Shown here: positions 44,358-53,643 of the stretch, piece after piece
Numbering within the stretch: position 1 is the stretch's first letter
How the letters are laid out: every line of letters begins with the position of its first letter
Assembly: GCA_003054665.1 (NCBI GenBank)
Contig: QAYY01000011.1
Span: 532,654-596,653 of the forward strand
DNA: 64,000 bases
Source: Opitutaceae bacterium EW11
Lineage (GTDB): Bacteria > Verrucomicrobiota > Verrucomicrobiia > Opitutales > Opitutaceae
Direction of reading: 5' to 3'
The notes under the pieces: generated by a model
Seen by the model: only the letters and a program-made list of their open reading frames with translations
The model's database searches: none
Told to the model about the DNA's origin: nothing
Position numbers and translations under genes: made by a program

Positions 44358-46241
44358 ATGAGAAAGTCACTCGTCCGATTTCTTGGAGTTCCTGCCTGGT
44401 TGGCTCTGCTCGTCGGCGCGGGGGCGTCCCTTCGCGCAGCGTACGACGGACCGGTGCCGGCGCCGACCGACGCGTTCGGCGGCGCCGGCGCGTATGCGGT
44501 CCGAACCGATACGTTTCCCAACGCGGATTGGCCCGGGCACGACATCACCGTGGTGCATCCGGTGGATGCGCCTGGGCGAAGGCCGACGTGGTTCTTTGCC
44601 CACGGGTTTGGCGGTGGAGATCCGGCCAACTACAGCGAGTTTCTCCAGCACCTCGCCAGCCACGGGTCGGTCGCGGTTTATGTGCCGTACCCCGCCTCGG
44701 AGGGCGGGCAACCGGACGAAGTCTACGCAATCCTGAATCGCGGGTTCGTCGCAGCGGCGGACCGCTTCTCCGACCTGATCGATACCTCGCGCGTGGGTTT
44801 CGCCGGGCATTCCTATGGCGGCGGGGCGGTTCCAGGTCTGGCCTTGCGGGCGGTCCGCGAGCGTGGCTGGGGCGCGAACGGGCTCGCGCTGTTCATCCTG
44901 GCGCCGTGGTACAGCTTTTCGCTCACCGACGCGGACCTGGCGTCTTTCCCGGCGAACACGCAAGCGGTGGTCGAGGTGTACGAGGACGACACGATGAACG
45001 ATCACCGGATGGCGATCGATCTTTTCACCCACTTCAACATCCCGGCCGAAAACAAGGATTTCCTCATGCTGAGATCGGACCGGATCGACGGCTACAACTA
45101 CGCCGCCAACCACCGCGTTCCGACCGGTGCGGCCCGGCCCGGATCGGCCTCCGCGTTCAACGCGCTCGACGCCTGGGGTGTGCTGAGGATCGCTCAAGCG
45201 CTGACGGCCTCGGCCTTTCAGGGCGATGCGGGCGGCCGTTCGGTGGCGCTTGGGCACGGTTCGCCCGAGCAGGTATCGATGGGCGTCTCGCCGGGAGGGC
45301 GGGCGTTGAGGCCGATGACGGAGAGTTCTCACCCCGTGCCGTTGTATCCCATGGATCGTTACAACTTCGGATTTGACCGGCCGGCGAATCCGCGGGTGAA
45401 CGCCGCGCTGCCCGCTTCCGACAACCGGCCGCGTCTGATCAACCTCTCGGCCCGGGCGCGTTCGGAACCTGGGGACGGCGTGCTGATTGTTGGCGCGCTC
45501 ATCGCGGGTTCCCGCCCGAAGTCGATCCTGGTCCGCGCAGCCGGACCTGCGCTGAAGACCTACGGCGTGGGCGGTTCGATGACGGATCCGCAACTCGCGT
45601 TGTTCCGCGGTACGGCCCTGGATCTGACGGTCGACGACTGGAGTCAGAGTCCGGATACGGAGGTCCTGGCTGCCGCCACGCACGATGCGCATGCGTTCCC
45701 GTTTCCCGACGGCAGCAAGGATGCGGCGGTGCTGGCGTCTTTTGTCCCGGGGGCGCTCACGGCCCACGCTCAGGTGGCGAGCGGCTTGCCCGGCGTGGCG
45801 CTGCTGGAGTTCTACGACACCGAGGTGGATGGGACCGCGTGCCTCTCCAATCTGTCGGCGCGCGCGTCCGTCGGCACGGGGGACGACGTGCTGATCGCCG
45901 GATTTATCACCGCCGGAGGCGGCGCGATGCGGATCCTCGTTCGCGCGATCGGTCCGGGGCTGAAGCCTTTCGGCGTGGGGGGTGTGCTCGACGATCCCCA
46001 GCTGGAGATCTATCGAGGCAGTGAACGCATCGCGGTGAACGACAACTGGTCCTCGGATCCCGCCGGGGCGGCGAGCGTTTTGGATGCGACGGCGTCCGTC
46101 GGCGCATTTGCGCTTCCCGCGGGCAGTGCGGATTCCGCCCTGGTCCTCAGCTTGCCTGCAGGCGCGTACACGGCCCAGGTGCGTGGTCGGGACGGAACGA
46201 CGGGCGTCGCCCTCGTGGAAGTCTATGCCCTCCCGCAGTGA
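44358..46241 (+). CDS. Secreted alpha/beta hydrolase with two C-terminal Opitutaceae-type repeat modules
   Basis: The 627-residue protein has a signal peptide (to about residue 28) and an alpha/beta-hydrolase domain with nucleophile Ser152 in 'GFAGHSYGGGAVPG' and oxyanion region 'FFAHGFGGGDPANY'. Two copies follow of a module starting 'RLINLSARARSEPGDGVLIV' (about 362-490) and 'ACLSNLSARASVGTGDDVLI' (about 494-625). Each contains 'ILVRAAGPALKTYGVGG'-type and 'DPQLALFRG'-type blocks. These modules recur at the C-terminus of many secreted Opitutaceae proteins and probably mediate surface display or binding. The domain resembles PET-hydrolase/chlorophyllase-type esterases; the substrate is unknown. 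Confidence 0.8.
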   Translation: MRKSLVRFLGVPAWLALLVGAGASLRAAYDGPVPAPTDAFGGAGAYAVRTDTFPNADWPGHDITVVHPVDAPGRRPTWFFAHGFGGGDPANYSEFLQHLASHGSVAVYVPYPASEGGQPDEVYAILNRGFVAAADRFSDLIDTSRVGFAGHSYGGGAVPGLALRAVRERGWGANGLALFILAPWYSFSLTDADLASFPANTQAVVEVYEDDTMNDHRMAIDLFTHFNIPAENKDFLMLRSDRIDGYNYAANHRVPTGAARPGSASAFNALDAWGVLRIAQALTASAFQGDAGGRSVALGHGSPEQVSMGVSPGGRALRPMTESSHPVPLYPMDRYNFGFDRPANPRVNAALPASDNRPRLINLSARARSEPGDGVLIVGALIAGSRPKSILVRAAGPALKTYGVGGSMTDPQLALFRGTALDLTVDDWSQSPDTEVLAAATHDAHAFPFPDGSKDAAVLASFVPGALTAHAQVASGLPGVALLEFYDTEVDGTACLSNLSARASVGTGDDVLIAGFITAGGGAMRILVRAIGPGLKPFGVGGVLDDPQLEIYRGSERIAVNDNWSSDPAGAASVLDATASVGAFALPAGSADSALVLSLPAGAYTAQVRGRDGTTGVALVEVYALPQ

Positions 46242-46335
46242 CCCTGTTCTTCGAATCTCCGTGAAACCGGATTGCCGGTGACGCGTTGAGAAACCTGAAC
46301 CGCATTTCTCCGATCAACTTCAACCATTCTGTACT

Positions 46336-46719
46336 ATGAAATCACTACGTTTGTTTGCTTTTGCCTTCGCCGCGCTCGTCCTGACGTCCGCCCTCAGTTG
46401 GGCCGGAGATCCGACGGGCACCTGGAAGTTCAAGGTCCAGACGCCCAAGGGCCGCACGCTCGACGCGACGCTGGTCCTGAAGCTCGAGAACGGAAATCTC
46501 ACCGGTGAGATCAGCAATGCCGCCGGCACGACGGCCATCAGCGAAGCCAAGTTCACCGACGACCAACTCAGCTTTACCGTTGTCCGCAAAGTCCGCCGCC
46601 GCGAGGTGACGACCCACTACACGGGAAAACTCGAGGGCGATACGATCAAGGGGTCCATCGAGGCCGAAGCTCGGGCCAAGACGGCCACGATGGTCTGGGA
46701 CGCCGCCCGGCAAAAGTAG
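46336..46719 (+). CDS. Small secreted beta-rich protein
   Basis: The 127-residue protein has a signal peptide (MKSLRLFAFAFAALVLTSAL) cleaved near SWA-GD. A compact domain 'GTWKFKVQTPKGRTLDATLV' follows, with 'KFTDDQLSFTVVRKVRRREV' and 'HYTGKLEGDTIKGSIEAEAR'. The pattern of strands resembles small periplasmic beta-barrel or lipocalin-like domains (GTWxxxV...GxxxG repeats). The role is unknown. A strong terminator lies 18 bp past the stop, so it is expressed as its own unit or ends one with the hydrolase. Confidence 0.75.
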   Translation: MKSLRLFAFAFAALVLTSALSWAGDPTGTWKFKVQTPKGRTLDATLVLKLENGNLTGEISNAAGTTAISEAKFTDDQLSFTVVRKVRRREVTTHYTGKLEGDTIKGSIEAEARAKTATMVWDAARQK

Positions 46720-46737
46720 CGGATTTGGCGGGAGGGC

Positions 46738-46774
46738 GGTGCGACGGAGGTGAACCGTCGCACCGTTCTGTTTT
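46738..46774 (+). terminator. Strong terminator hairpin
   Basis: GGTGCGACGG (46738-46747) pairs perfectly with CCGTCGCACC (46755-46764) around a 7-nt loop. GTTCTGTTTT follows. It ends the small secreted-protein gene. Confidence 0.85.
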
Positions 46775-46945
46775 CGGCGCTCGCGCTCCACGGAGAGAGA
46801 ATCCCGGGACCGCCACGCCGCGGCAGGGAAGGGTCGTGCGTTCCCCCGATCCACACGCGCAAATGCCTAGCCACCAGTATGCTCTAACGTTTGGCGTCGT
46901 CCGAAGTGGCAAACGTAGGTGGGGCTCCTCAATCTGCGCGGCTCC

Positions 46946-48727
46946 ATGGCGAACAGGACAGGCCAGCATCCGCTTGAGCATCGGTTTTCCGGCGAGCATC
47001 CGCTTCAAACGCTGCTTTTCTTGTATCGCGGGCAGCGGGCCAAGCTGATCGGCGCGACCCTTTCCTTCGTCGTCAAACACAGCCCGGTGTGGATCATGCC
47101 GGCGATCACGGCGAACATCGTCGATATCGTATCCAGACCGGACGCACACTCCCGGCATGAGCTGTGGCTCAATGCGCTCGTCCTGATCGCGATCGTGGCG
47201 CAGAACGTACCGCTTCATTACGTCTACGTCCGCGCGCTCAGCGCCGGCTCGCGGAAGATGGAGACGGGCCTGCGCTCGGCGCTGTGCCGGAGACTGCAGC
47301 ATCTTTCGATCGACTACTATGCCCGCCAGAGCGCCGGCGCGCTGCAGTCCAAGGTGCTTCGCGACGTGGAGGCGGTGGAGCAGCTGACCCGCGTGATCTT
47401 CGATGCCGGCCTCTCGTGCCTCACGAACATTGTGTTTGCCTTCGTCATCACCGGTTGGCGTCAGCCGAAGTTCCTGCTCTTTTTCGTCGTTGCGGTGCCG
47501 TTCGCGGTGACCCTGGTTTACGTGCTGCGGCGGCCGATGCAGGCGCGCAATGCCGCCTTCCGCGAGGAGATCGAGCGGATGTCGTCGCGTGTGATCGAGA
47601 TGACGCACCTGCTGCCGGTGACCCGCGCCCACGGCCTGGAGTCGACGGCGCTCGAGCGGGTGGGGGAGTCGTTCGAGCGCGTGCAGACGGCGGCGCTTCG
47701 GACCGACGGGATCAACGCCGTGTTCGGTTCGCTGTCCTGGGCGACCTTCAACGGCTTCAACATGCTCTGCCTCGTGGCCGCGGCATGGGCCTGCCTCTCC
47801 GGTTGGCTGCCGATCGGGCCGGGCGACGTCGTGTTGTTGTCCACCTACTTCGGTCTGATCACCAGTTCGGTGCTGGGGCTCGTCGGCATGGCGCCGCAGG
47901 TGACCAAGGGACTGGAGTCGATTCGCTCGATCGGCGAGGTGCTGGAGTGCCCGGACCTGGAGAACAACGAGGGCAAGGCGCCGGTCGACGACGTTCGCGG
48001 CGAGTTTCGGTTCGAGAACGTCGGCTTTCAGTACCCAAGCGCGGATACGTCGGCGCTGCACGATTTCACCCTCACCGTGCCTCCGGGCGAAACAATCGCG
48101 CTGGTGGGAGCGTCGGGGGCAGGCAAGTCGACCGTGATCAAGCTGGTCATCGGCTTCATCCGACCCACGTCCGGCAGAATCCTGGTCGATGGGCGCGACA
48201 TGGAAGCCCACGATCTGCGCAGCTACCGGCGTTTCCTCGCGGTGGTGCCGCAGGAATCGATCCTTTTCGACGGCAGTATCCGTCAGAATGTGACATATGG
48301 CTTGCCGAGCGTGCCGGACGAGGTGGTAGAAAAGGCTTTGCGGGACGCAAACGCCTGGGAGTTCGTTTCCGCCTTGCCCAAGGGTCTGGATACCGAAGTG
48401 GGGGAAAAAGGAGCACGGCTTTCCGGCGGACAAAAGCAGCGCCTGGCGATCGCGCGGGCGCTGATCCGCAATCCCCGGGTGCTGATCCTGGACGAAGCAA
48501 CCTCGGCTCTCGACACGGAGACCGAGGCGCTGATCCAGGAGGCGCTGGCGCGGTTGATGAAGGGGCGGACCACCTTCGTGGTCGCGCACCGTCTGTCGAC
48601 GATTCGGGACGCGCGTCGGATCGTCGTGCTCGAGCACGGCCGCATCGCCGAGATCGGATCGCACGACCAGCTTCTCCGCTCCGGCGGCATCTACGCCCGC
48701 CTCCACGCGAAGCAGCTCGGCGTCTAG
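46946..48727 (+). CDS. ABC exporter (fused membrane and ATPase domains)
   Basis: The 593-residue half-transporter has six membrane segments in its first 310 residues. The nucleotide-binding domain follows: Walker A 'GASGAGKST' near residue 395, Q-loop 'AVVPQESILFDG', signature 'LSGGQKQRLAIARALI', Walker B 'VLILDEATSALD' and H-loop 'FVVAHRLST'. Such MsbA-like exporters work as dimers and move lipids, peptides or drugs. A GTG at 46919 would add nine residues; ATG 46946 is used. It appears to stand alone apart from the OsmC gene 116 bp downstream. Confidence 0.9.
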   Translation: MANRTGQHPLEHRFSGEHPLQTLLFLYRGQRAKLIGATLSFVVKHSPVWIMPAITANIVDIVSRPDAHSRHELWLNALVLIAIVAQNVPLHYVYVRALSAGSRKMETGLRSALCRRLQHLSIDYYARQSAGALQSKVLRDVEAVEQLTRVIFDAGLSCLTNIVFAFVITGWRQPKFLLFFVVAVPFAVTLVYVLRRPMQARNAAFREEIERMSSRVIEMTHLLPVTRAHGLESTALERVGESFERVQTAALRTDGINAVFGSLSWATFNGFNMLCLVAAAWACLSGWLPIGPGDVVLLSTYFGLITSSVLGLVGMAPQVTKGLESIRSIGEVLECPDLENNEGKAPVDDVRGEFRFENVGFQYPSADTSALHDFTLTVPPGETIALVGASGAGKSTVIKLVIGFIRPTSGRILVDGRDMEAHDLRSYRRFLAVVPQESILFDGSIRQNVTYGLPSVPDEVVEKALRDANAWEFVSALPKGLDTEVGEKGARLSGGQKQRLAIARALIRNPRVLILDEATSALDTETEALIQEALARLMKGRTTFVVAHRLSTIRDARRIVVLEHGRIAEIGSHDQLLRSGGIYARLHAKQLGV

Positions 48728-48843
48728 CCGAGAGGCTTTCTCGCCGAAGTTCAGGGAATCTCTCAGCTTTCGATCAGCGTCCCCGGCGCATGCCGGCCTC
48801 ACTCCGGAATTGCGGGAGCGGCGGATTCATCGATGCTGCGGGG

Positions 48844-49254
48844 ATGGTCACCATCACCGGAGAGTACGAAGGGGATCTGCATTGCACGGCCACACATGGC
48901 CCGTCGGGACGGAGGCTCGTCACCGACGCGCCGAAGGACAACCAGGGCAAGGGGGAGGCGTTTTCGCCCACCGACCTGGCTGCGACATCGCTGGCGGTCT
49001 GCATGCTGACGATCATGGGCATGGCGGCCCGAAAACACGGCGTGGAGCTGCGCGGCACGCGTTTTCAGGTCAACAAACACATGTCCACGGATACGCCCCG
49101 GCGTATCGTCAAGATTGAGACGGAGTTTTGGCTGAGCGTCCGAAAGAATGCCCTGCCCGAGGGCGTGCTGGAACGCGCGGCGGCGACCTGCCCCGTGCAT
49201 CAGAGCCTGCATCCGTCGATCGAGAAGCCGGTGACCTTCTATTGGGCCCAATAG
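48844..49254 (+). CDS. OsmC/Ohr-family peroxiredoxin-like protein
   Basis: The 136-residue protein reads MVTITGEYEGDLHCTATHGP, 'GEAFSPTDLAATSLAVCMLT', 'MGMAARKHGVELRGTRFQVN' and ends 'TCPVHQSLHPSIEKPVTFYW'. The two redox-active cysteines ('AVCMLT' and 'AATCPVHQSL') and the conserved Arg/Glu pattern are those of OsmC thiol peroxidases, which reduce organic hydroperoxides. An in-frame ATG at 48790 would add a non-conserved tail of 18 residues. The upstream part of the open frame is the shadow of the ABC exporter. Confidence 0.88.
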   Translation: MVTITGEYEGDLHCTATHGPSGRRLVTDAPKDNQGKGEAFSPTDLAATSLAVCMLTIMGMAARKHGVELRGTRFQVNKHMSTDTPRRIVKIETEFWLSVRKNALPEGVLERAAATCPVHQSLHPSIEKPVTFYWAQ

Positions 49255-49463
49255 CGAATAGGTGCGGCTGCACCGCGGCCACGTGAGTACTGGCGATTTG
49301 GCTTCCGGGCTGCGGCGCCCGCCGGTCGGAGCGCGTATTGCTCACCGGCGTTAGTCTTCTTGAGATCGAAGCGAAGCAGCGCTGGTCGCCGCGGCTGGGC
49401 CCCGCGCCGATGTTCCAGCCGAGCGCGAAGCGGGCACGTACCGGAAAACGGCCGGTGGCGAGC

Positions 49464-49919
49464 CTACTCGAAGCGGTAGGTCGTGTTGAAGATCAGCTCG
49501 ATCTTCTTCGTGACGAAGACGCGCACCTTGATCTTGCCGTGCTTCGCGCCGGGGGCGTCTGGGGTCGCGTGGCCTTCGACGTGTCGAGGTTCCTTTTCAG
49601 AATTCTCGGCTCGGCCGGTAAACGGTACGCGCTCGCCGCGAGCGAGCCGGGCGAGTTGCTCATCGTTGAAATCCACCTTCAGCCAGCCGTGCTCGTTGGC
49701 GAAAAAATAGGGGAAGACCTTCGCGCGGTAGTCCGCCGCGTAGACGCCTTGGTCTCGGCGAAACGGTGTCATCGTGATCGTCACCGTCCCGATGTAGATC
49801 GAAGTCTTTCCGGGCTCGACCGTGAGGTGTTCGAAATCGGCCGCGCGCACGGGAGCGGCCGTCGCCCATGCGAGGGCAACCATCATCGCTGCGCAATGTA
49901 TCCACCGAACCCGAGCCAT
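49464..49919 (-). CDS. Small exported protein of unknown function
   Basis: The 151-residue protein has a signal peptide ([20 protein letters not shown], cleaved near VRAAD) and a beta-rich body ('[20 protein letters not shown]', '[19 protein letters not shown]', '[20 protein letters not shown]'). I recognise no family. It lies divergent from argH with a stop at 49464. Longer upstream frames lack a signal peptide at their start and are not adopted. It probably works in the periplasm. Confidence 0.7.
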   Translation of the reverse strand: MARVRWIHCAAMMVALAWATAAPVRAADFEHLTVEPGKTSIYIGTVTITMTPFRRDQGVYAADYRAKVFPYFFANEHGWLKVDFNDEQLARLARGERVPFTGRAENSEKEPRHVEGHATPDAPGAKHGKIKVRVFVTKKIELIFNTTYRFE

Positions 49920-50144
49920 GGCGGCACTCTGCGCAGCCCGCGACCGCGCGCCAGCGGAAAAAGAGATCAGAACACCGGAGCGCCGGCCGCTGGCCGGGGA
50001 CCTATCGGGTGCCGGCGGGTCGCCGGCGCTCCCATGGATCGCACCGCCCGGGGCCTCAGACCTGCGGCGTCCGTCCTTCGTCCTCTGCCATCTGCTTCTT
50101 TCGCGTTGCCCCCGCCGGGCGGCGCTTCTCTGGTGGAAGCCGTC

Positions 50145-51545
50145 ATGGCCAAATCTTCTCAAGCCACCTGGGGCGGACGCTTCAGTGCCGGTCCCGCCGA
50201 ATTGATGCTGACGTTCAGCGAGTCCGTCTCGTTCGATCGCCGGCTGGCGCCGTTCGATATTCAGGGCAGCAAGGCTCACTCAGCGATGCTGGCGCACGTC
50301 GGCATCATCTCGACGAAGGAGCGCGACGCGATCCACCGCGGACTCGATGCGATTCTGGCCGAGATTGAGGCCGGCAAGTTCACTTGGGACACGAAGCTCG
50401 AAGACGTTCACATGAACATCGAGCAGGCGCTGACCCAGCGCGTCCCGGAGGCGGCCAAACTGCACACGGCGCGGAGCCGGAACGACCAGGTCGCGACCGA
50501 TATGCGCCTGTTCTTCAAACACGCGTGCCGCTTGCTGGCGGAGAAGGTTCTGAATGCGGAGCGGACGATCCTCTCCGTCGCCGAGGACAACCAGGACGTC
50601 CTCGTGCCCGGCTACACGCACTTGCAGCGCGCCCAGCCGGTTTTCGTCGCCCACCACCTTTTCGCCTACCTGGAAATGCTCGAGCGCGATCGCGCCCGGT
50701 TTCTGGAGGTGGCCGAGCATGCCAACTGGTGCCCGCTGGGCGCCGGGGCGATCGCGGGAACGACGCTCCCGATCGACCGGGAATTCACGGCCAAGGAGCT
50801 CGGTTTTGTGGATACGAAGGGCCGGCCGCAGGTGACGCAGAATAGCATGGATACGGTCGCCGATCGCGACTTGTTCATCGAGTTCGCCCATGCGTGCGCG
50901 CTCTTCGGCGTGCATGCGTCCCGGATCGCCGAGGACCTCATCCTTTGGGCGAGCGCGGAATTCAACTTCATCGATCTGCCCGACACCTTCTGCACCGGCT
51001 CCAGCCTGATGCCGCAGAAGAAGAACCCGGATTCCTGCGAGCTTCTTCGCGGCAAGTCCGCCCGTCTTCAGGGCAACCTCCACACCTTGCTGACGTTGGT
51101 GAAGGGCCTTCCGCTGACCTACAATCGCGACCTCCAGGAGGACAAGCCGCCGGTATTCGACAGCTTCGATCAGGCAGGCCTCTGCGCGGACGTCATCGCG
51201 GGCACGTTTGCCGGCATCACGATGGACCGCGCCAGCTGCGCCGCTGCGGTGAAGGATCCGGCGCTGCTCGCGACCGACCTCGCGGATTATCTGGTCAACA
51301 AAGGCGTGCCGTTCCGTGAAGCGCACCATGCCGTCGGCGCGGTGGTCCGTGTGGCGGAGAAAATGGGCGTGCGTCTCAACGAGCTCCCGTTCGAGGAAGT
51401 GAAGCGGATCCATGCCGGCTTCGGCCCGGACTGGGTGGACGTGTTCGATCTCAACCGAGCGCTCTCGATGCGCAAAGGCACGGGCATGCCCGGCCCCGCG
51501 CAGGTGAAAAAGCAGTTCGAGCGCTGGAAGAAACTGCTCGCGTAA
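50145..51545 (+). CDS. argH: Argininosuccinate lyase
   Basis: The 466-residue enzyme of the fumarase/aspartase superfamily has '[20 protein letters not shown]', '[20 protein letters not shown]', '[19 protein letters not shown]' and the signature '[20 protein letters not shown]', which holds the catalytic Ser loop. It splits argininosuccinate into arginine and fumarate, the last step of arginine synthesis. No other arg gene is adjacent. The ATG at 50145 ([14 protein letters not shown]) is fixed by conservation; the long upstream open frame is a shadow. Confidence 0.96.
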   Translation: MAKSSQATWGGRFSAGPAELMLTFSESVSFDRRLAPFDIQGSKAHSAMLAHVGIISTKERDAIHRGLDAILAEIEAGKFTWDTKLEDVHMNIEQALTQRVPEAAKLHTARSRNDQVATDMRLFFKHACRLLAEKVLNAERTILSVAEDNQDVLVPGYTHLQRAQPVFVAHHLFAYLEMLERDRARFLEVAEHANWCPLGAGAIAGTTLPIDREFTAKELGFVDTKGRPQVTQNSMDTVADRDLFIEFAHACALFGVHASRIAEDLILWASAEFNFIDLPDTFCTGSSLMPQKKNPDSCELLRGKSARLQGNLHTLLTLVKGLPLTYNRDLQEDKPPVFDSFDQAGLCADVIAGTFAGITMDRASCAAAVKDPALLATDLADYLVNKGVPFREAHHAVGAVVRVAEKMGVRLNELPFEEVKRIHAGFGPDWVDVFDLNRALSMRKGTGMPGPAQVKKQFERWKKLLA

Positions 51546-51729
51546 CCACCGCCTTCTCAGGTTGGCGATTCCGGCGCACATTTCGGTGCAGCACTCCAAA
51601 TCGGAGTGCACCGGGTTCCGGATCACCGATTCGTGAGCGCCGAATACCCCCCACGGAAACAGCTCCCCGCAGCGACCTGGCGGCCTGCTGCCGGAAAGGG
51701 AGTCTGCACCGCCGGCTTCGTTCGCCCGG

Positions 51730-52644
51730 TCAGCTGTCTCCGCGCAACGGCAACGAATGCCGATCCAGGAGGTCGACGAAAGGGCGGAGCAACGGGGCCG
51801 TCCGCGACTCCAGCCAGACCGCCCGGATTTCGAGGAAAAGCAGCTCGACCTCCTCGATGAACGGCCGTGCGGCGATCCCGCGCGCCGCGAGCGCCTCCGC
51901 GAACGGCGGCGCGATGGTGACCCCGTGGCCTCCCGCGAGCAGGACGACGAGCGACTCGTAATCCTCCACCAGCTTGATCCGCGGGCAGCGAAAGCCGGAC
52001 TGCGAGAAGACGCTGCGGATGCGCTCGCGATGGCCGCTTGCCTGCTTCTGCTCGGTGTAGCAGAGGAGGGTCTCGTCACGCAGATCGCTCAGGGAAACCG
52101 ACGTCTTCTTCAGCAGCGGATGATCGTGCGCCGCGACGATGCCCATCTTCGTGCGGAAAAGGAAGCGGTGGGCAAAAACTCTCGGCAGATCACGCGAGAG
52201 AGATGCGGTAATGCCCACGTCGATACGCCCCTGGCGGAGCGACTCGAATTGCGCGAGCGGATGCATCTCTCCGATTTTCACGTCCACGTGCGGGTATTTG
52301 CGGCGAAACGACGCAAGCGCCCGCGGCAGGAAACTGGAGGCGAGGAAGCTGATCTGGCCGATGCGCAGGACATCGGTGTCGCCGCGCTGCGCGTCCCTTG
52401 TTTTCGACGCGGCGCGTTCGACCCGGGCGAGAATCTCCTGCGCTTCCTCGAGGAAGGCGCGCCCGCCGGAGGTCAGCCGCGCACCCCGGCTGTGACGCTC
52501 CAGCAACGCCACGCCGAGCTCCTCCTCGAGATCCGAGATCTGTTTGCTCAACGCCGGTTGCGAGACGTGCAACGCCTCCGCGGCCTTCCGGTAATTCCCT
52601 TGGGACCCCACCGCCACGAAATACCGCAGGTGTCGCAATTCCAT
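51730..52644 (-). CDS. LysR-type transcriptional regulator
   Basis: The 304-residue protein has the LysR helix-turn-helix at residues 1-62 ('LRHLRYFVAVGSQGNYRKAA', 'LHVSQPALSKQISDLEEELG') and a periplasmic-binding-like effector domain (about 92-300). Such regulators usually control a divergent neighbour. The divergent gene here encodes a small outer-membrane barrel, with 234 bp between them. No paired T-N11-A site could be confidently picked. The effector is unknown. Confidence 0.92.
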   Translation of the reverse strand: MELRHLRYFVAVGSQGNYRKAAEALHVSQPALSKQISDLEEELGVALLERHSRGARLTSGGRAFLEEAQEILARVERAASKTRDAQRGDTDVLRIGQISFLASSFLPRALASFRRKYPHVDVKIGEMHPLAQFESLRQGRIDVGITASLSRDLPRVFAHRFLFRTKMGIVAAHDHPLLKKTSVSLSDLRDETLLCYTEQKQASGHRERIRSVFSQSGFRCPRIKLVEDYESLVVLLAGGHGVTIAPPFAEALAARGIAARPFIEEVELLFLEIRAVWLESRTAPLLRPFVDLLDRHSLPLRGDS

Positions 52645-52878
52645 CGGCGGGCACGATAGGTCGCGGTTATCGGAGCGAGAAGATCAAAGTAATTCCGCGG
52701 CGGCTGTGCGCTTGATATTCTCAGGGCGCTGGCCGCTCACCGGAGCTTTTCGACAACCTTCCAGCGGACTCTGCGAGAAGGGGCCGGGAGGGGCCGGACC
52801 TGGTGCCATCGTCGGCATCGGGCCAGACCCAAACCGTCATCAACCCACAAACCCGGTGGAAGCCTCCACCGTTGAACC

Positions 52879-53439
52879 ATGAACAGACTACGTCTTGCCC
52901 TTGCCTCGCTATTCGCCACCGCCGTGGCCGTATCGGCTGGCGCCGAATCCGACGCTCCGGGGTTCTTTCTCGAGCCGTCGCTCGGCTACGCCATCCTGAG
53001 CGACTACGACTACGTTTTCGGCCCGGAAATCGCGTTCGGCTATCGCCTGGATGCGGTGAACCGGATCGCCGTGGAGACGGCGTATTATGCGACCCGGGCG
53101 TCGGTCCTGAAGGACGACATCGAGCTTGTGCCGCTGCTCATCCGCTACGACCGCGAGGTACAGCTCGCGCCGAAATGGACGGGCACGGTGGGTCTGGTCG
53201 GCGGCGCCCTTTTTCAACGATTTGAGAACCACGACTGGCTTTTCCCGCTGGTACGCCGGCATGACGAAGAAAAAACACACACCGCCGGTGCGCTCGGCGG
53301 CGAAGTCGGTATCGACTATCATCTCAACGACCGAGTCTCGCTCGGCGTGTCCGCGACCGTGCTGGCGTTGACCTCGACGGATATCGTGACGAGCAACGCC
53401 CTGGCCGTGCTTCGTTTCAAAGCTGGGATTGCGTTCTGA
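52879..53439 (+). CDS. Small outer-membrane beta-barrel protein
   Basis: The 186-residue protein has a signal peptide (MNRLRLALASLFATAVAVSA) cleaved near AGAES. It then has about eight amphipathic strands ('GFFLEPSLGYAILSDYDYVF', 'GYRLDAVNRIAVETAYYATR', 'EVGIDYHLNDRVSLGVSATV') ending in Phe, as in OmpA/OmpW-type eight-stranded barrels. Function is unknown. It is divergent from the LysR gene, which may control it. Confidence 0.8.
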   Translation: MNRLRLALASLFATAVAVSAGAESDAPGFFLEPSLGYAILSDYDYVFGPEIAFGYRLDAVNRIAVETAYYATRASVLKDDIELVPLLIRYDREVQLAPKWTGTVGLVGGALFQRFENHDWLFPLVRRHDEEKTHTAGALGGEVGIDYHLNDRVSLGVSATVLALTSTDIVTSNALAVLRFKAGIAF

Positions 53440-53643
53440 AATCCGCGGGGGACCGCGCGGCTGTTTCTCCGGGCCGCGCGGCCGGCCCGAACACGGACTC
53501 GCGCGTTGGGCCGGAATCGCAGGACTGGGTGGTTCCACCGGCGGAGCCACATGCAGGCGCATCGGTCCGTTTCAGGGACGCGGCTGTGGTGAAAAATCGC
53601 TTTGCTCTGCTGGGAGTTCCCTTGAGTCTGAGCACTCCGCGTC

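Noticed and set aside
47164-48843. OsmC gene extended upstream over the ABC exporter
   Set aside because: The extension is an out-of-frame reading of the ABC gene; the conserved OsmC domain begins at 48844.
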